Source: Paenibacillus sp. LHD-38
GTDB taxonomy: Bacteria; Bacillota; Bacilli; Paenibacillales; Paenibacillaceae
Assembly: GCF_031157315.1 (NCBI RefSeq)
Contig: NZ_JAVIFU010000052.1
Location: 1 to 46,267 of the forward strand
Direction: 5' to 3'
Length of the DNA: 46,267 bases
The notes below the pieces were generated by a model, which did not search any database, was not told the DNA's origin, and was given only the letters and a program-made list of their open reading frames with translations. Positions 16,793 to 24,641 of the stretch are shown piece by piece (the first letter of the stretch is position 1; each line of letters opens with the position of its first letter). Position numbers and translations under genes: made by a program.

Positions 16793-17605
16793 ATGGCTGA
16801 TAGCGTTGAAATCGTAAAAAAATTTTATGATGAAACCGTACATTACGAATGGGACCGGTTGGACCGCCATAAAGTGGAGTACGAACTTAGCAAACGCTAC
16901 ATGAACCGTTACATTAAGCCGAACGACAGCGTATTAGACCTCGGAGGCGGTCCAGGGAAATATTCACTCTACCTCTCTGAGCTTGGCTGCGATGTAACAC
17001 TTGCCGACCTTTCACAAAACAACGTAGATTTTGCGATGAATAAGGCACAAGAATTTGAGCTGCCTCTTAATTCCATTTGCATAGATAGCCGTGATTTATC
17101 AGCTTTTGAAGATGGACATTTTGACCACGTGTTATGCATGGGACCGATGTATCATCTAAAAGAAGAGAACGACAGGGTAAAAACGATAAACGAATGTTTA
17201 AAAAAACTAAAACCAAATGGGACTCTTTTCGTGGCATTCGTCTCGTCTTTTTCATTCGTTTGGGATTATCTCATCAGCAATCCAGGCATGATTCTCACGG
17301 ATGAAAGAAAATCAGAACTCAATATTATTCTTGATGATGTGAATTTTTCTGGGCATGGATTTACGGATAATTTTTTTATCCGTCCAAAGGATGTACTTCC
17401 ATTTTTCGAAAAATTTGAACTTGAAAAACTACATTTGGTTAATTGCGAAAGCTTTTTATATTTGCGTGAGCCGGAACTTCTTAAGCAATCACCTGAAGTA
17501 ATAACAGCTTGGTTGGACTTGGCAGAGCAAGTATGTGAACGTGAGGACCTAATGAGTTTAGCTGAACATTTCATGTATATTGGAAGAAAATACAAAGATA
17601 AATGA
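16793..17605 (+). CDS. Class I SAM-dependent methyltransferase
   Basis: A 270-residue cytoplasmic methyltransferase. SAM-binding motif I is VLDLGGGPGKYSLYL. It is followed by an acidic residue at the end of strand 2 (DVTLADLSQNN), an IDSRDLSAFEDGHFDHVLCM region and GPMYHLKEENDR. The substrate is unknown; such proteins are usually annotated simply as methyltransferase-domain proteins. The ATG at 16793 follows TTTAGGAGAG. The gene is AT-richer than the glycosidase genes and lies between two copies of an intergenic repeat, which suggests separate acquisition (inference). Confidence 0.88.
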   Translation: MADSVEIVKKFYDETVHYEWDRLDRHKVEYELSKRYMNRYIKPNDSVLDLGGGPGKYSLYLSELGCDVTLADLSQNNVDFAMNKAQEFELPLNSICIDSRDLSAFEDGHFDHVLCMGPMYHLKEENDRVKTINECLKKLKPNGTLFVAFVSSFSFVWDYLISNPGMILTDERKSELNIILDDVNFSGHGFTDNFFIRPKDVLPFFEKFELEKLHLVNCESFLYLREPELLKQSPEVITAWLDLAEQVCEREDLMSLAEHFMYIGRKYKDK

Positions 17606-17738
17606 AATTACCATTATTAAGCTCCCTTGGTACGATGTAATTTTCTCACGAATGCTCGCTGGGCTTTTGCTTGTGCTAACGGATAATGTCTAGAAAACGG
17701 ATGGTTATATTAGCGAAATCGACGATAGAATAGGTGAT

Positions 17739-17837
17739 TGAACTAACGGGACACGACAGTTGTACAAATATGGAGCAGTTTGCTACGGCAGCTGTTCCTT
17801 TCTTCGTTAAGGTAACGGGCAGCATAGTTCAATTACG
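17739..17837. repeat. Intergenic repeat, copy 2
   Basis: Contains CTAACGGGACACGACAG, CGGCAGCTGTTCC and GGTAACGGGCAGC in the same order as the blocks in copy 1 at 16640-16735, with different spacing and weaker hairpins. It lies between the methyltransferase and the next gene. It probably belongs to the same dispersed family. The remaining bases of 17606-17891 show no gene. Confidence 0.45.
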
Positions 17838-17891
17838 TACATCCAAGTGTTATTATATCGGGGCTAAAGTGACAGATTGTGGGGTTGTTTT

Positions 17892-18431
17892 ATGATAAAT
17901 TTTCTATATCATTATTTTGATGAATCAACTGGACCTTTTCTAAATTTATCCGATCAAGAACCAGAAAAAGCAGAAAGAATTCTCGATGAAATTCGAGTTC
18001 AGAAAAAAGGTTTTGCGAGTAAAAGATCAACGGATTATCTCACAATTCGACGAAGTCTCGAATTAAAGGCTAGAGATTTATTTATATTAAAGGGCGGAAA
18101 GCCTACTCGAAGTTATCCTCATTACATGACTGTAGGAGAATGTCCGTGGCTCTTGGAGTGGTTCGATAAAGGTAAAGATCTACGTATACCACTTACAGAT
18201 TTCGATCCTTATACCATTAGCTTTACTTATGGAGATTTGTTTCCAACTATGAGATATAAGGATGAGAAGATGTATCGAGGTCAGGTATATACATTAAATG
18301 AAATTTATCAGGTTATAAATGAATTCGGATTACCACAAAAATGGAATCCTCAGGGGGACAATGGACCAGAAAGGTACATTGAAGTACAAGTATGGGATGA
18401 TAAACCGTTAACCGCGTGGGTGTCCAACTAA
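17892..18431 (+). CDS. Conserved hypothetical protein
   Basis: A 179-residue cytoplasmic protein belonging, as I recall, to an uncharacterised group common in Bacillales. Recognisable segments are FLYHYFDESTGPFLNLSD, KGFASKRSTDYL, KPTRSYPHYMTVGECPWL, FDPYTISFTYGDLFPTMRY and PQKWNPQGDNGPERYIEVQV. No catalytic motif or signal peptide is apparent. The ATG at 17892 is preferred over a GTG at 17877, but neither has a strong ribosome site. The function is unknown. Confidence 0.8.
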   Translation: MINFLYHYFDESTGPFLNLSDQEPEKAERILDEIRVQKKGFASKRSTDYLTIRRSLELKARDLFILKGGKPTRSYPHYMTVGECPWLLEWFDKGKDLRIPLTDFDPYTISFTYGDLFPTMRYKDEKMYRGQVYTLNEIYQVINEFGLPQKWNPQGDNGPERYIEVQVWDDKPLTAWVSN

Positions 18432-18482
18432 CGGAGAACTAAAGCTCCATCTGTAAAAAGAGACTTAACGAGTTGTGTATAC

Positions 18483-18623
18483 ATGACAAGAGTCGGCATT
18501 TTCATCCTAGAAAATAATTTCGAGTTTGAGGCCAGGGAAGACGCCTCACCCGAAATTAAGCGCATCGTCGATAACGTTAATATAAATGTTCGTCAGGGTC
18601 ACAATTCAAAACGCATATCTTGA
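18483..18623 (+). CDS. Short open frame of 46 codons, unknown
   Basis: An ATG-started frame giving MTRVGIFILENNFEFEARED and ending near 18623. No homologue is recognised and no clear ribosome site is visible. It could be the remains of a larger gene lost beside the GMC locus, or chance. Confidence 0.2.
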   Translation: MTRVGIFILENNFEFEAREDASPEIKRIVDNVNINVRQGHNSKRIS

Positions 18624-18693
18624 TATTCAGTCCGACTGTATTGGACTAAAGCTGACATTCAGCTTATGTGACCTATGGCAAGAAGGAACATTG

Positions 18694-18813
18694 ATGCAAA
18701 TTAGCGAATACCGATCCAGCCGTGCATGGAATAGAGCGGTGAAGGCGGAAATATATATATTCGGAAGGTTGAACGAATGGTCGGACTGGCGCGATGATGC
18801 CGAAAGGGAGTGA
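18694..18813 (+). CDS. Short open frame of 39 codons before the GMC gene
   Basis: The ATG at 18694 follows AAGGAAC. The frame ends at TGA 18811-18813, about five bases before the TTG start of the LysM-GMC gene, whose ribosome site lies inside it. This close spacing suggests translational coupling. The product (MQISEYRSSRAWNRAVKAE...) is not recognised and could be the last part of a truncated gene. Confidence 0.3.
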   Translation: MQISEYRSSRAWNRAVKAEIYIFGRLNEWSDWRDDAERE

Positions 18814-18818
18814 GGGCG

Positions 18819-20398
18819 TTGAGGATCCATATTGCGGATGAAGGAGAGACGCTTAGAACGATCGCTCAAAAAAAAGGTGTCGAAATAGGACAACTGATTT
18901 CACTCAATCCGTTTATCCCAAGCATAAATCTCAACATTGCAGGCATCCAGGTGAGGATGCCTGATTCGTTCGTCCCGGTCAGGGCCAATGCTCCGCTTCC
19001 TTCCTGCGATCAATTTATCCCACAAGTTTCATTGGAACGAATGGCTCAGACCCATTATGATGTGATTGTCATAGGAACGGGTGCGGGAGGAGGGGCGGCA
19101 ATCTGGCGATTATGCAACCAATTGAAGGATAGCGGAAAAAAGGTCGGCGTCGTCGAAGCCGGTCCTGTTTTGCTGCAAACCCATGAATATAATCTTCCTA
19201 TATTAAGCGAACAGTTATCTTTACAAAATGTATCCGTACCGGTCGGGAATACGCTAAGGACGAGGCTGGTTTATGCGCTCGGGGGGAGAACGTTATATTG
19301 GTCGCTTGTCAGTCCCCGCATGTACGCCGGCGAACTGGCTCGTTCCCTGTCCCTTTGCGAGAGATGAATTTATATTACAATATTGCCGAACAGATTATGA
19401 ATGTCACAACGCGTTCGAAGTTTTCTCCCTATATGAATCCGTTCTCACAATTTTTTATGTCCCAACTTTGGGAGAGCGGTTTTCCCGAAGCGACAGTCGG
19501 ACCGGTGGCTTCTAACTTCGAGCCTGATAAATACGGGTCCATTGTTCATTTCAGTTCCCTTTCTTTTTTGGGAGAAGGCTTTAAGCAGCTGCCGTACGAT
19601 TTGGCCGTCAATGCCAGGGCGGTACAAATTCACACCGAACAAGGGATAGCGGCTGGCGTTACGGTCATGACACCCGACAAACAAAGCTACTTTATATCCG
19701 CCAACAACGTCGTTGTATCTGCCGGCGCTTTCGAAACAGCGAGGTTGCTGCTTTATTCTGGCATTGAAGGAAGAGCGATCGGACACTATTTGACCCATCA
19801 TACCCATTTGGAATTCAAGTTCAAAACAAGCCCTATGCGAGAAGATTTACCGGAAATCGGGCCGGTCTTTATTATGCTTCCCCAAACCGAAAGCCGACCT
19901 TATCAGTTCGTGGTAGGTGTTAAAGTTCAAACGCTGGAGCCTACAGCGGAACTTGAAGTGGGAGGCGGCGTTTTCGGCAAGGTTGAGCCTCGTTTTGAAA
20001 ACAGAGTGTCGTTGAACCCGCTTTTGAAGGATGACTATGGCGTTCCTATGCTGCAAGTCGATTTTTCCCACAGTGAACAAGATGAGGCAGTCAAGATACA
20101 AATGGTGGACGCTGTTCATACGCTCGCTTCTGTCATGGGGGCGGAAACGGAACCTCTGATTACACCTACAGTGGTCCCGGGAGGGGATTTTCATGAAGCA
20201 GGAACCTGCAGGATGGGCGATGACCCCGACACATCCGCAACGGATCGGTTCGGGCAAATTCATGGCGTACACGGTCTATATGTCGCGGATAACAGTGTGC
20301 TGCCGACTACAGGTGGCACCAACCCGACGCTAACGACCGTGGCCTTGGCCATCCGCACGGCGGATCATATCGCGCGGCAATTGAGAGGGAATGATTAA
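18819..20398 (+). pseudogene. LysM-GMC oxidoreductase with a frameshift
   Basis: FAD-dependent GMC (glucose-methanol-choline) oxidoreductase with an N-terminal LysM-like module (GETLRTIAQKKGVEIGQLIS). The FAD-binding Rossmann motif is VIVIGTGAGGGAAIWRL. The first frame covers the module, the FAD domain and GGRTLYWSLVSPRMYAGE. A one-base slip near 19340 moves the reading to another frame: GSFPVPLREMNLYYNIAEQ, then the C-terminal GMC domain with HEAGTCRMGDDP and VADNSVLPTTGGTNPTLT. Otherwise the ~525-codon reading is complete. TTG 18819 is preferred, behind AAAGGGAG. Either a recent mutation or a sequencing error explains the break. Confidence 0.85.
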
Positions 20399-20399
20399 A

Positions 20400-20638
20400 A
20401 TGAATGAACGAGACGCTATTTACGACAGGAAACAATGGGATGAATTGTTTTTATTTTTCGAAAGATTGCTGTGTTTACGAGGGACAAAACGGAAGCGAAC
20501 CGACACACGTCTCTTTCGAAGGGGGCCTATATTACCATTTTAAAGGATTTTTTTCGCGTTGGAACGGCAAATCCGACATTAACGGCGGCGATGCTGGCCA
20601 TTCGAACGGCCGATTATATCATGCTGAGGATGGGGTAA
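20400..20638 (+). pseudogene. Tail fragment of a second GMC oxidoreductase
   Basis: From about 20543 the frame ending at TAA 20636 encodes KDFFRVGTANPTLTAAMLAI followed by RTADYI. This is the last 25-30 residues of a GMC oxidoreductase, equivalent to GTNPTLTTVALAIRTADHI in the preceding gene. The bases before it hold a 47-codon frame from ATG 20400 (MNERDAIYDRKQWDELFLFF...) that overlaps the fragment and is not recognised. This could be a relic of a second GMC gene or of a partial duplication. Confidence 0.6.
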
Positions 20639-20665
20639 CGGCGATGGTGAAGGGAGGAGAAAGTA

Positions 20666-21310
20666 GTGCGTAGAAAAAAGGCACTTATCGTATCGGGGGG
20701 GGTTGCGCCTCATCAGCCTCAGGAGGTCGGGGCGCTATTGTCCTGGTTGCTGAGGCGCGAAGGCTTCGAGGTGGAACATTACGGCAGCTGGGACGTGTTC
20801 GACGATAAGGAGAAAATCAGCCGGCTCGACCTTATTATCCCTAATTATACGGACGGAACGATTACCAAGAGTCAGCTCGACAACTTTCTGGAAGCAGTCA
20901 ATGGAGGTACCGGCGTTGCCGGATTACACGGAGGGATGGGTGACGCCTTTCGATGCGAGCAGCGGTATCAATTAATGGTCGGCGGCGTATTTACCGCTCA
21001 TCCCGAATATCATTTTACCGTGGTTATGAACGATAAGCACCACTTCATTACTCGGGGGCTTCAGGATTTCAACATAACCACCGAGCACTATTATATGCTG
21101 ATCGATCCTTCAATACACGTGCTTGCGACATCTTATTACGGTACCCACCAGCCGGAGGTATGGCGTCCAACCGTCATGCCGATCGTCTGGATCAAGAGCT
21201 ACGGTGAAGGTCGTGTATTCTATAATTCGCTCGGGCACACTTCGGACATTGTGAAACTTACCGAGGTGCTTACACTTATGCATAGGGGAATGCTTTGGGC
21301 CGCGAGATAA
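20666..21310 (+). CDS. ThuA-like protein
   Basis: A 214-residue ThuA-like protein with a class I glutamine amidotransferase-like fold. The first ThuA was linked to trehalose utilisation and relatives are often encoded beside oxidoreductases and sugar genes; the catalytic activity is not established. Features are KALIVSGGVAPHQP, GTGVAGLHGGMGDAF, GGVFTAHPEYHFTV, EHYYMLIDP and the ending WIKSYGEGRVFYNSLGHTSD, all typical of the family. GTG 20666 follows GGAGGAGAAAG. It lies directly after the GMC sequences and probably formed one operon with them. From 21311 to 21661 nothing was recognised. Confidence 0.9.
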   Translation: MRRKKALIVSGGVAPHQPQEVGALLSWLLRREGFEVEHYGSWDVFDDKEKISRLDLIIPNYTDGTITKSQLDNFLEAVNGGTGVAGLHGGMGDAFRCEQRYQLMVGGVFTAHPEYHFTVVMNDKHHFITRGLQDFNITTEHYYMLIDPSIHVLATSYYGTHQPEVWRPTVMPIVWIKSYGEGRVFYNSLGHTSDIVKLTEVLTLMHRGMLWAAR

Positions 21311-21661
21311 GAGACTCTTCAGCCGGCTCGCTGGCTTACTTACCCGTCTGCCCCCATTTTGCTCTTTTAGAATTTCAAGCAGGCTTAGGCGCTATGGAGA
21401 CCGGAGCTCAAACTGTTAACAACGCTTCATTTCGATTTGTATCCATAATATTTTGTCCCACGTATTTGTCTCAACCTCGCACTTATATTGTACTATCCCT
21501 TCTTGGTTGAGTAACCTAAAACTGAGGGACGGGCAGGATAGCGTAATGATTCTCCTCATTAAGCCTTGCCGAATTATAAATTTGCATACGAGAGACGATT
21601 CATAAACCCGGTATTCAGATAACTTTAGCACGACATTTGTACAAGTATCAGTGGTTTGCTT

Positions 21662-22474
21662 TTAGAGAACGATACTTTGTCGGTAAGCACGGGGAGCAAC
21701 TCCATATCGTTGTTTAAATATTTTGGAGAAATGGAATTCGTCGTAAAATTGCAGGGCGGCGGCGATTTCTTTCACTGAAGAATTTGTCGTCTCAAGAGCA
21801 GCTTTGGCGGAAGCCAGCTTAAGCTCTTGCATATAGCGGCTAGGTGACATACTGGTCCTCGATCGGAAGCGGTTGAAAAAAACGGTCCGCGACAACCCGC
21901 TTTGCCGAACCCAATCGTCGATCGGGATCGTCTGGCCGATGGTTTTGTGCATGTGATATAAAATATCGTCTAGTTCGGGGTGGCGGCTTGGGCCGTTGGC
22001 AAGTTGCTCTCTTGCGAAGAGCAGCAGCAGCTCTTGGATAACGAGATGGGCTGTGTATTCGTAACCTTTGGGATGGACGATAAGACTGTCGATTAACCGT
22101 TCGCATAAGCGGGCGGCTTTTGGTATTTTAGCGGTGGATACCGGTTGACCCACTGGCAATTCCAGCTGATGCGCCATGCCTAGCGTGTCGAAGTCCACAA
22201 AGTAGAATTTCCAATCTCCACCCAGGCACTGGTAGGCGCTAGGCATGTTTTCTGGGACGATCATATAGGTTCCGGCTTCAAGCTCATACCTGATCCCCGC
22301 CAGCGAAATCGCACCTTTCCCCTCAAAAGTAACGAACATTCCAGGAGCAGTAAAACCATTCGGTTTGGCGACCTGATAGGTATCGTTCGCTTGTACTTTC
22401 CAAATCGACTTGAAGAGGCATGGAGAACTCGATTGATGCTCATCCAGCTCATATGGAATATCCATATAGGACAT
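21662..22474 (-). CDS. AraC-family regulator, divergent from the PhyH gene
   Basis: A 270-residue regulator. The N-terminal half is a cupin-type sensor (GMFVTFEGKGAISLAG, then YELEAGTYMIVPENMPSAYQ). The C-terminal AraC domain has the first helix-turn-helix around IPIDDWVRQSGLSRTVFFNR and the second around SSVKEIAAALQFYDEFHFSK, then FKQRYGVAPRAYRQ. The ATG at 22474 follows AAAGGA. It is divergent from the PhyH-type dioxygenase with 120 bases between the starts, so regulation of that gene is likely (inference from arrangement). Confidence 0.92.
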   Translation of the reverse strand: MSYMDIPYELDEHQSSSPCLFKSIWKVQANDTYQVAKPNGFTAPGMFVTFEGKGAISLAGIRYELEAGTYMIVPENMPSAYQCLGGDWKFYFVDFDTLGMAHQLELPVGQPVSTAKIPKAARLCERLIDSLIVHPKGYEYTAHLVIQELLLLFAREQLANGPSRHPELDDILYHMHKTIGQTIPIDDWVRQSGLSRTVFFNRFRSRTSMSPSRYMQELKLASAKAALETTNSSVKEIAAALQFYDEFHFSKIFKQRYGVAPRAYRQSIVL

Positions 22475-22594
22475 GGCTCACAATCCTTTCTTTGTATTCA
22501 GTACGATTATACATGTTTTGGTGAATGTCCTCCATGGATTGGAGAAGAGACTGCTTATACAATGGAACTATCACCGTATAAAGGAGTGTTTTAG

Positions 22595-23425
22595 ATGCTG
22601 CTCAAAGTAGGCAACCGCGAATTGGAGCTCGGAGGACCGCATTTAACGGAATTAAGGGATTCAAACCATATTCTGCATGATTTTGACGCCCTGAAGAATC
22701 GGATTGCGGAAGATGGCTACTTGCTTATTCGTGGGTTTCATGATAGGGAGCAAGTGCTCAAGGCACGTCGAAGCATCTTGGAGAAGATGGATAAGATGGG
22801 TAAGCTGGATAGAGATACGCTGCTTGAAGACGGCATCATGGCGGACGGCAGCAAAACGATCTTCATGGGAGGCACGAATGAAGACTTGCCTGAGCTGCTC
22901 AGTGTGCTGAACGGGAATCACATCATGGAATTTTTCGACAAGCTGCTTGGAAAGAAATCACTTACTTATCATTACAAGTGGCTTCGCGCCGTCGGGAGAG
23001 GCGATTTCACTGGAGCACATTACGACATCGTGTATATGGGCCGCGGTACACATAACCTGTATACCGTATGGTCACCAATCGGAGACGTGAACTATGCGAT
23101 GGGTGGTCTCGCCATATGTCTCGATTCACATAACTTTGAGGAGTTGAAGAAGTCGTACGGTTCCAAAGACGCGGATCGCGACGACATCGGCATCGGTCAC
23201 TTTACGGATGATCCACTCGTCATTACGGAGAAGTTTGGTGGCAAATGGGCGACGACCGAGTTCGAAGCGGGAGATGTGCTGATTTTCGGTATGTTCCTGA
23301 TGCACTGCTCGTTGGAAAACACATCGAACCAGTACCGGCTTAGCGTGGACACAAGATACCAGTCTTCCTTGGATAAGGTCGACGAGCGTTGGAGCGGCAA
23401 AAAACCGCGCGGTCATCATACGTAA
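22595..23425 (+). CDS. Phytanoyl-CoA dioxygenase (PhyH) family protein
   Basis: Non-haem Fe(II)/2-oxoglutarate-dependent oxygenase of 276 residues. The iron ligands fit H142-x-D144 (GAHYDIVY) and H237 (FGMFLMHCSLENTS), with R248 (QYRLSVDTRYQ) placed to bind 2-oxoglutarate. The substrate is unknown; bacterial members hydroxylate diverse small molecules. The ATG at 22595 follows AAAGGAG. The gene stands alone and ends in a hairpin terminator. The divergent AraC regulator is its likely controller. Confidence 0.92.
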   Translation: MLLKVGNRELELGGPHLTELRDSNHILHDFDALKNRIAEDGYLLIRGFHDREQVLKARRSILEKMDKMGKLDRDTLLEDGIMADGSKTIFMGGTNEDLPELLSVLNGNHIMEFFDKLLGKKSLTYHYKWLRAVGRGDFTGAHYDIVYMGRGTHNLYTVWSPIGDVNYAMGGLAICLDSHNFEELKKSYGSKDADRDDIGIGHFTDDPLVITEKFGGKWATTEFEAGDVLIFGMFLMHCSLENTSNQYRLSVDTRYQSSLDKVDERWSGKKPRGHHT

Positions 23426-23432
23426 ACAGTAA

Positions 23433-23464
23433 GAAGCCGCTCCTTTAATTTCGGGAGTGGCTTC
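23433..23464 (+). terminator. Terminator after the PhyH gene
   Basis: GAAGCCGCTCC at 23433-23443 pairs with GGGAGTGGCTTC at 23453-23464 across a nine-base loop, with one mismatched position. It is followed by GTTACATTTTAG, a weak T-tract. From 23465 to about 23879 no intact gene was recognised; short frames there have no convincing homology. Confidence 0.65.
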
Positions 23465-23879
23465 GTTACATTTTAGAAGGGTGTAGAATTAAAGTTTTTC
23501 CTAATTTTAGTCTAAGCCACAGTATGCTGTTGTCTATAACACTTGCCTATCCGTTTTCCAAAGAGTGTAATGGAGTAGCAAATGGAAAAAAAGAAAGTAA
23601 ATATCAAATTCATGTCCGAATTATACAAAAGTACGGCTTTTTCGTTCAAAGACCTGGCGGGATTACATTTGTAAAATGAAACAAGAAATCTAGTAGTTTT
23701 TTCGATCGAGATGATGCCATGGGAGGAACCATTTACAACTCCATCTTTATGAACTATAACTGGAACTCTCCGGATGGATGGAAGAACAAGCTCGCTTGTC
23801 GTGAATGGATCCTTGGATGCGAAGAATTTCCTGCGTCTGTATAAAACGAATCTGGTCGTCCAATGTGGCCGCAAGCGCT

Positions 23880-24623
23880 GGGATCGTAAAACTATGGCCT
23901 AAGGAACTGACTTTCGAGTCCTATGAATTCGTATTGTCAAAGGGCGAGTTTCTGGCTTCGTTATGGATTACGGTGAAGAGGGTTGTACTGGGTACGTGCG
24001 TTAGCATGATCTTAACCATTCTCATCGCATTTCCGCTGTCAAAAGGCGGCAGGGAGCCGAAGTTCAGAACGGGTTACGCGTGGTTCTTCGTTTTTACGAT
24101 CTTGTTTAGCGGGGGATTGATTCCTTGGTATATGACGGTTCGCGCGACCGGGCTGCTGGATTCCATATGGGCATTAGTTATTCCCGGTGCCGTTCCTGTA
24201 TTTAACGTCATTCTATTATTGAATTTTTTCAGAGGGCTGCCCAAAGAACTCGAAGAGGCAGCGTTTGTCGACGGCGCAGGTTATTGGACGACGTTATGGC
24301 GCATATATGTGCCGCTGTCGATGCCATCCCTCGCAACGATCATGCTGTTCACGATCGTTGGGCATTGGAATTCCTGGTTTGACGGGCTTGTCCTCATGAA
24401 CTCGCAGCATAACTATCCTCTGTCGAGCTACCTGCAAACCGTCATCGTACAAGCGAGCTTGACCAATATGTCCGCGGAGCAGCTGGCGAACTTGGCCTCC
24501 GTGTCAGACCGAACCGTAAAAGCCGCGCAAATTTTCGTAGGCGCGCTGCCGATTCTAGCTTTTTATCCATTCATTCAGAAGTATTTCGTAAAAGGTATGG
24601 TAATAGGCGGGGTTAAAGAATAA
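23880..24623 (+). pseudogene. CUT1 sugar ABC permease, 5'-truncated
   Basis: The LplC/YtcP-type half of a carbohydrate ABC importer. Family-like sequence starts at GIVKLWPKELTFESYEFVLS and continues through four to five membrane segments to the ATPase-coupling EAA loop (EEAAFVDGAGYWTTLWRIY), ending KYFVKGMVIGGVKE as usual. The cytoplasmic start and first transmembrane segment (about 50-60 residues) are absent; the frame extends upstream to 23805 with unrelated codons and has no ribosome site. Binding protein and partner permease genes are missing too. It is the damaged head of the mannosidase operon. Confidence 0.8.
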
Positions 24624-24641
24624 TCGAAGGAGAGATTGCTT

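Noticed and set aside
23465..23879. Short frames on both strands between the PhyH gene and the truncated permease
   Set aside because: None has a ribosome site or a recognisable motif; probably debris of the deleted transporter genes.
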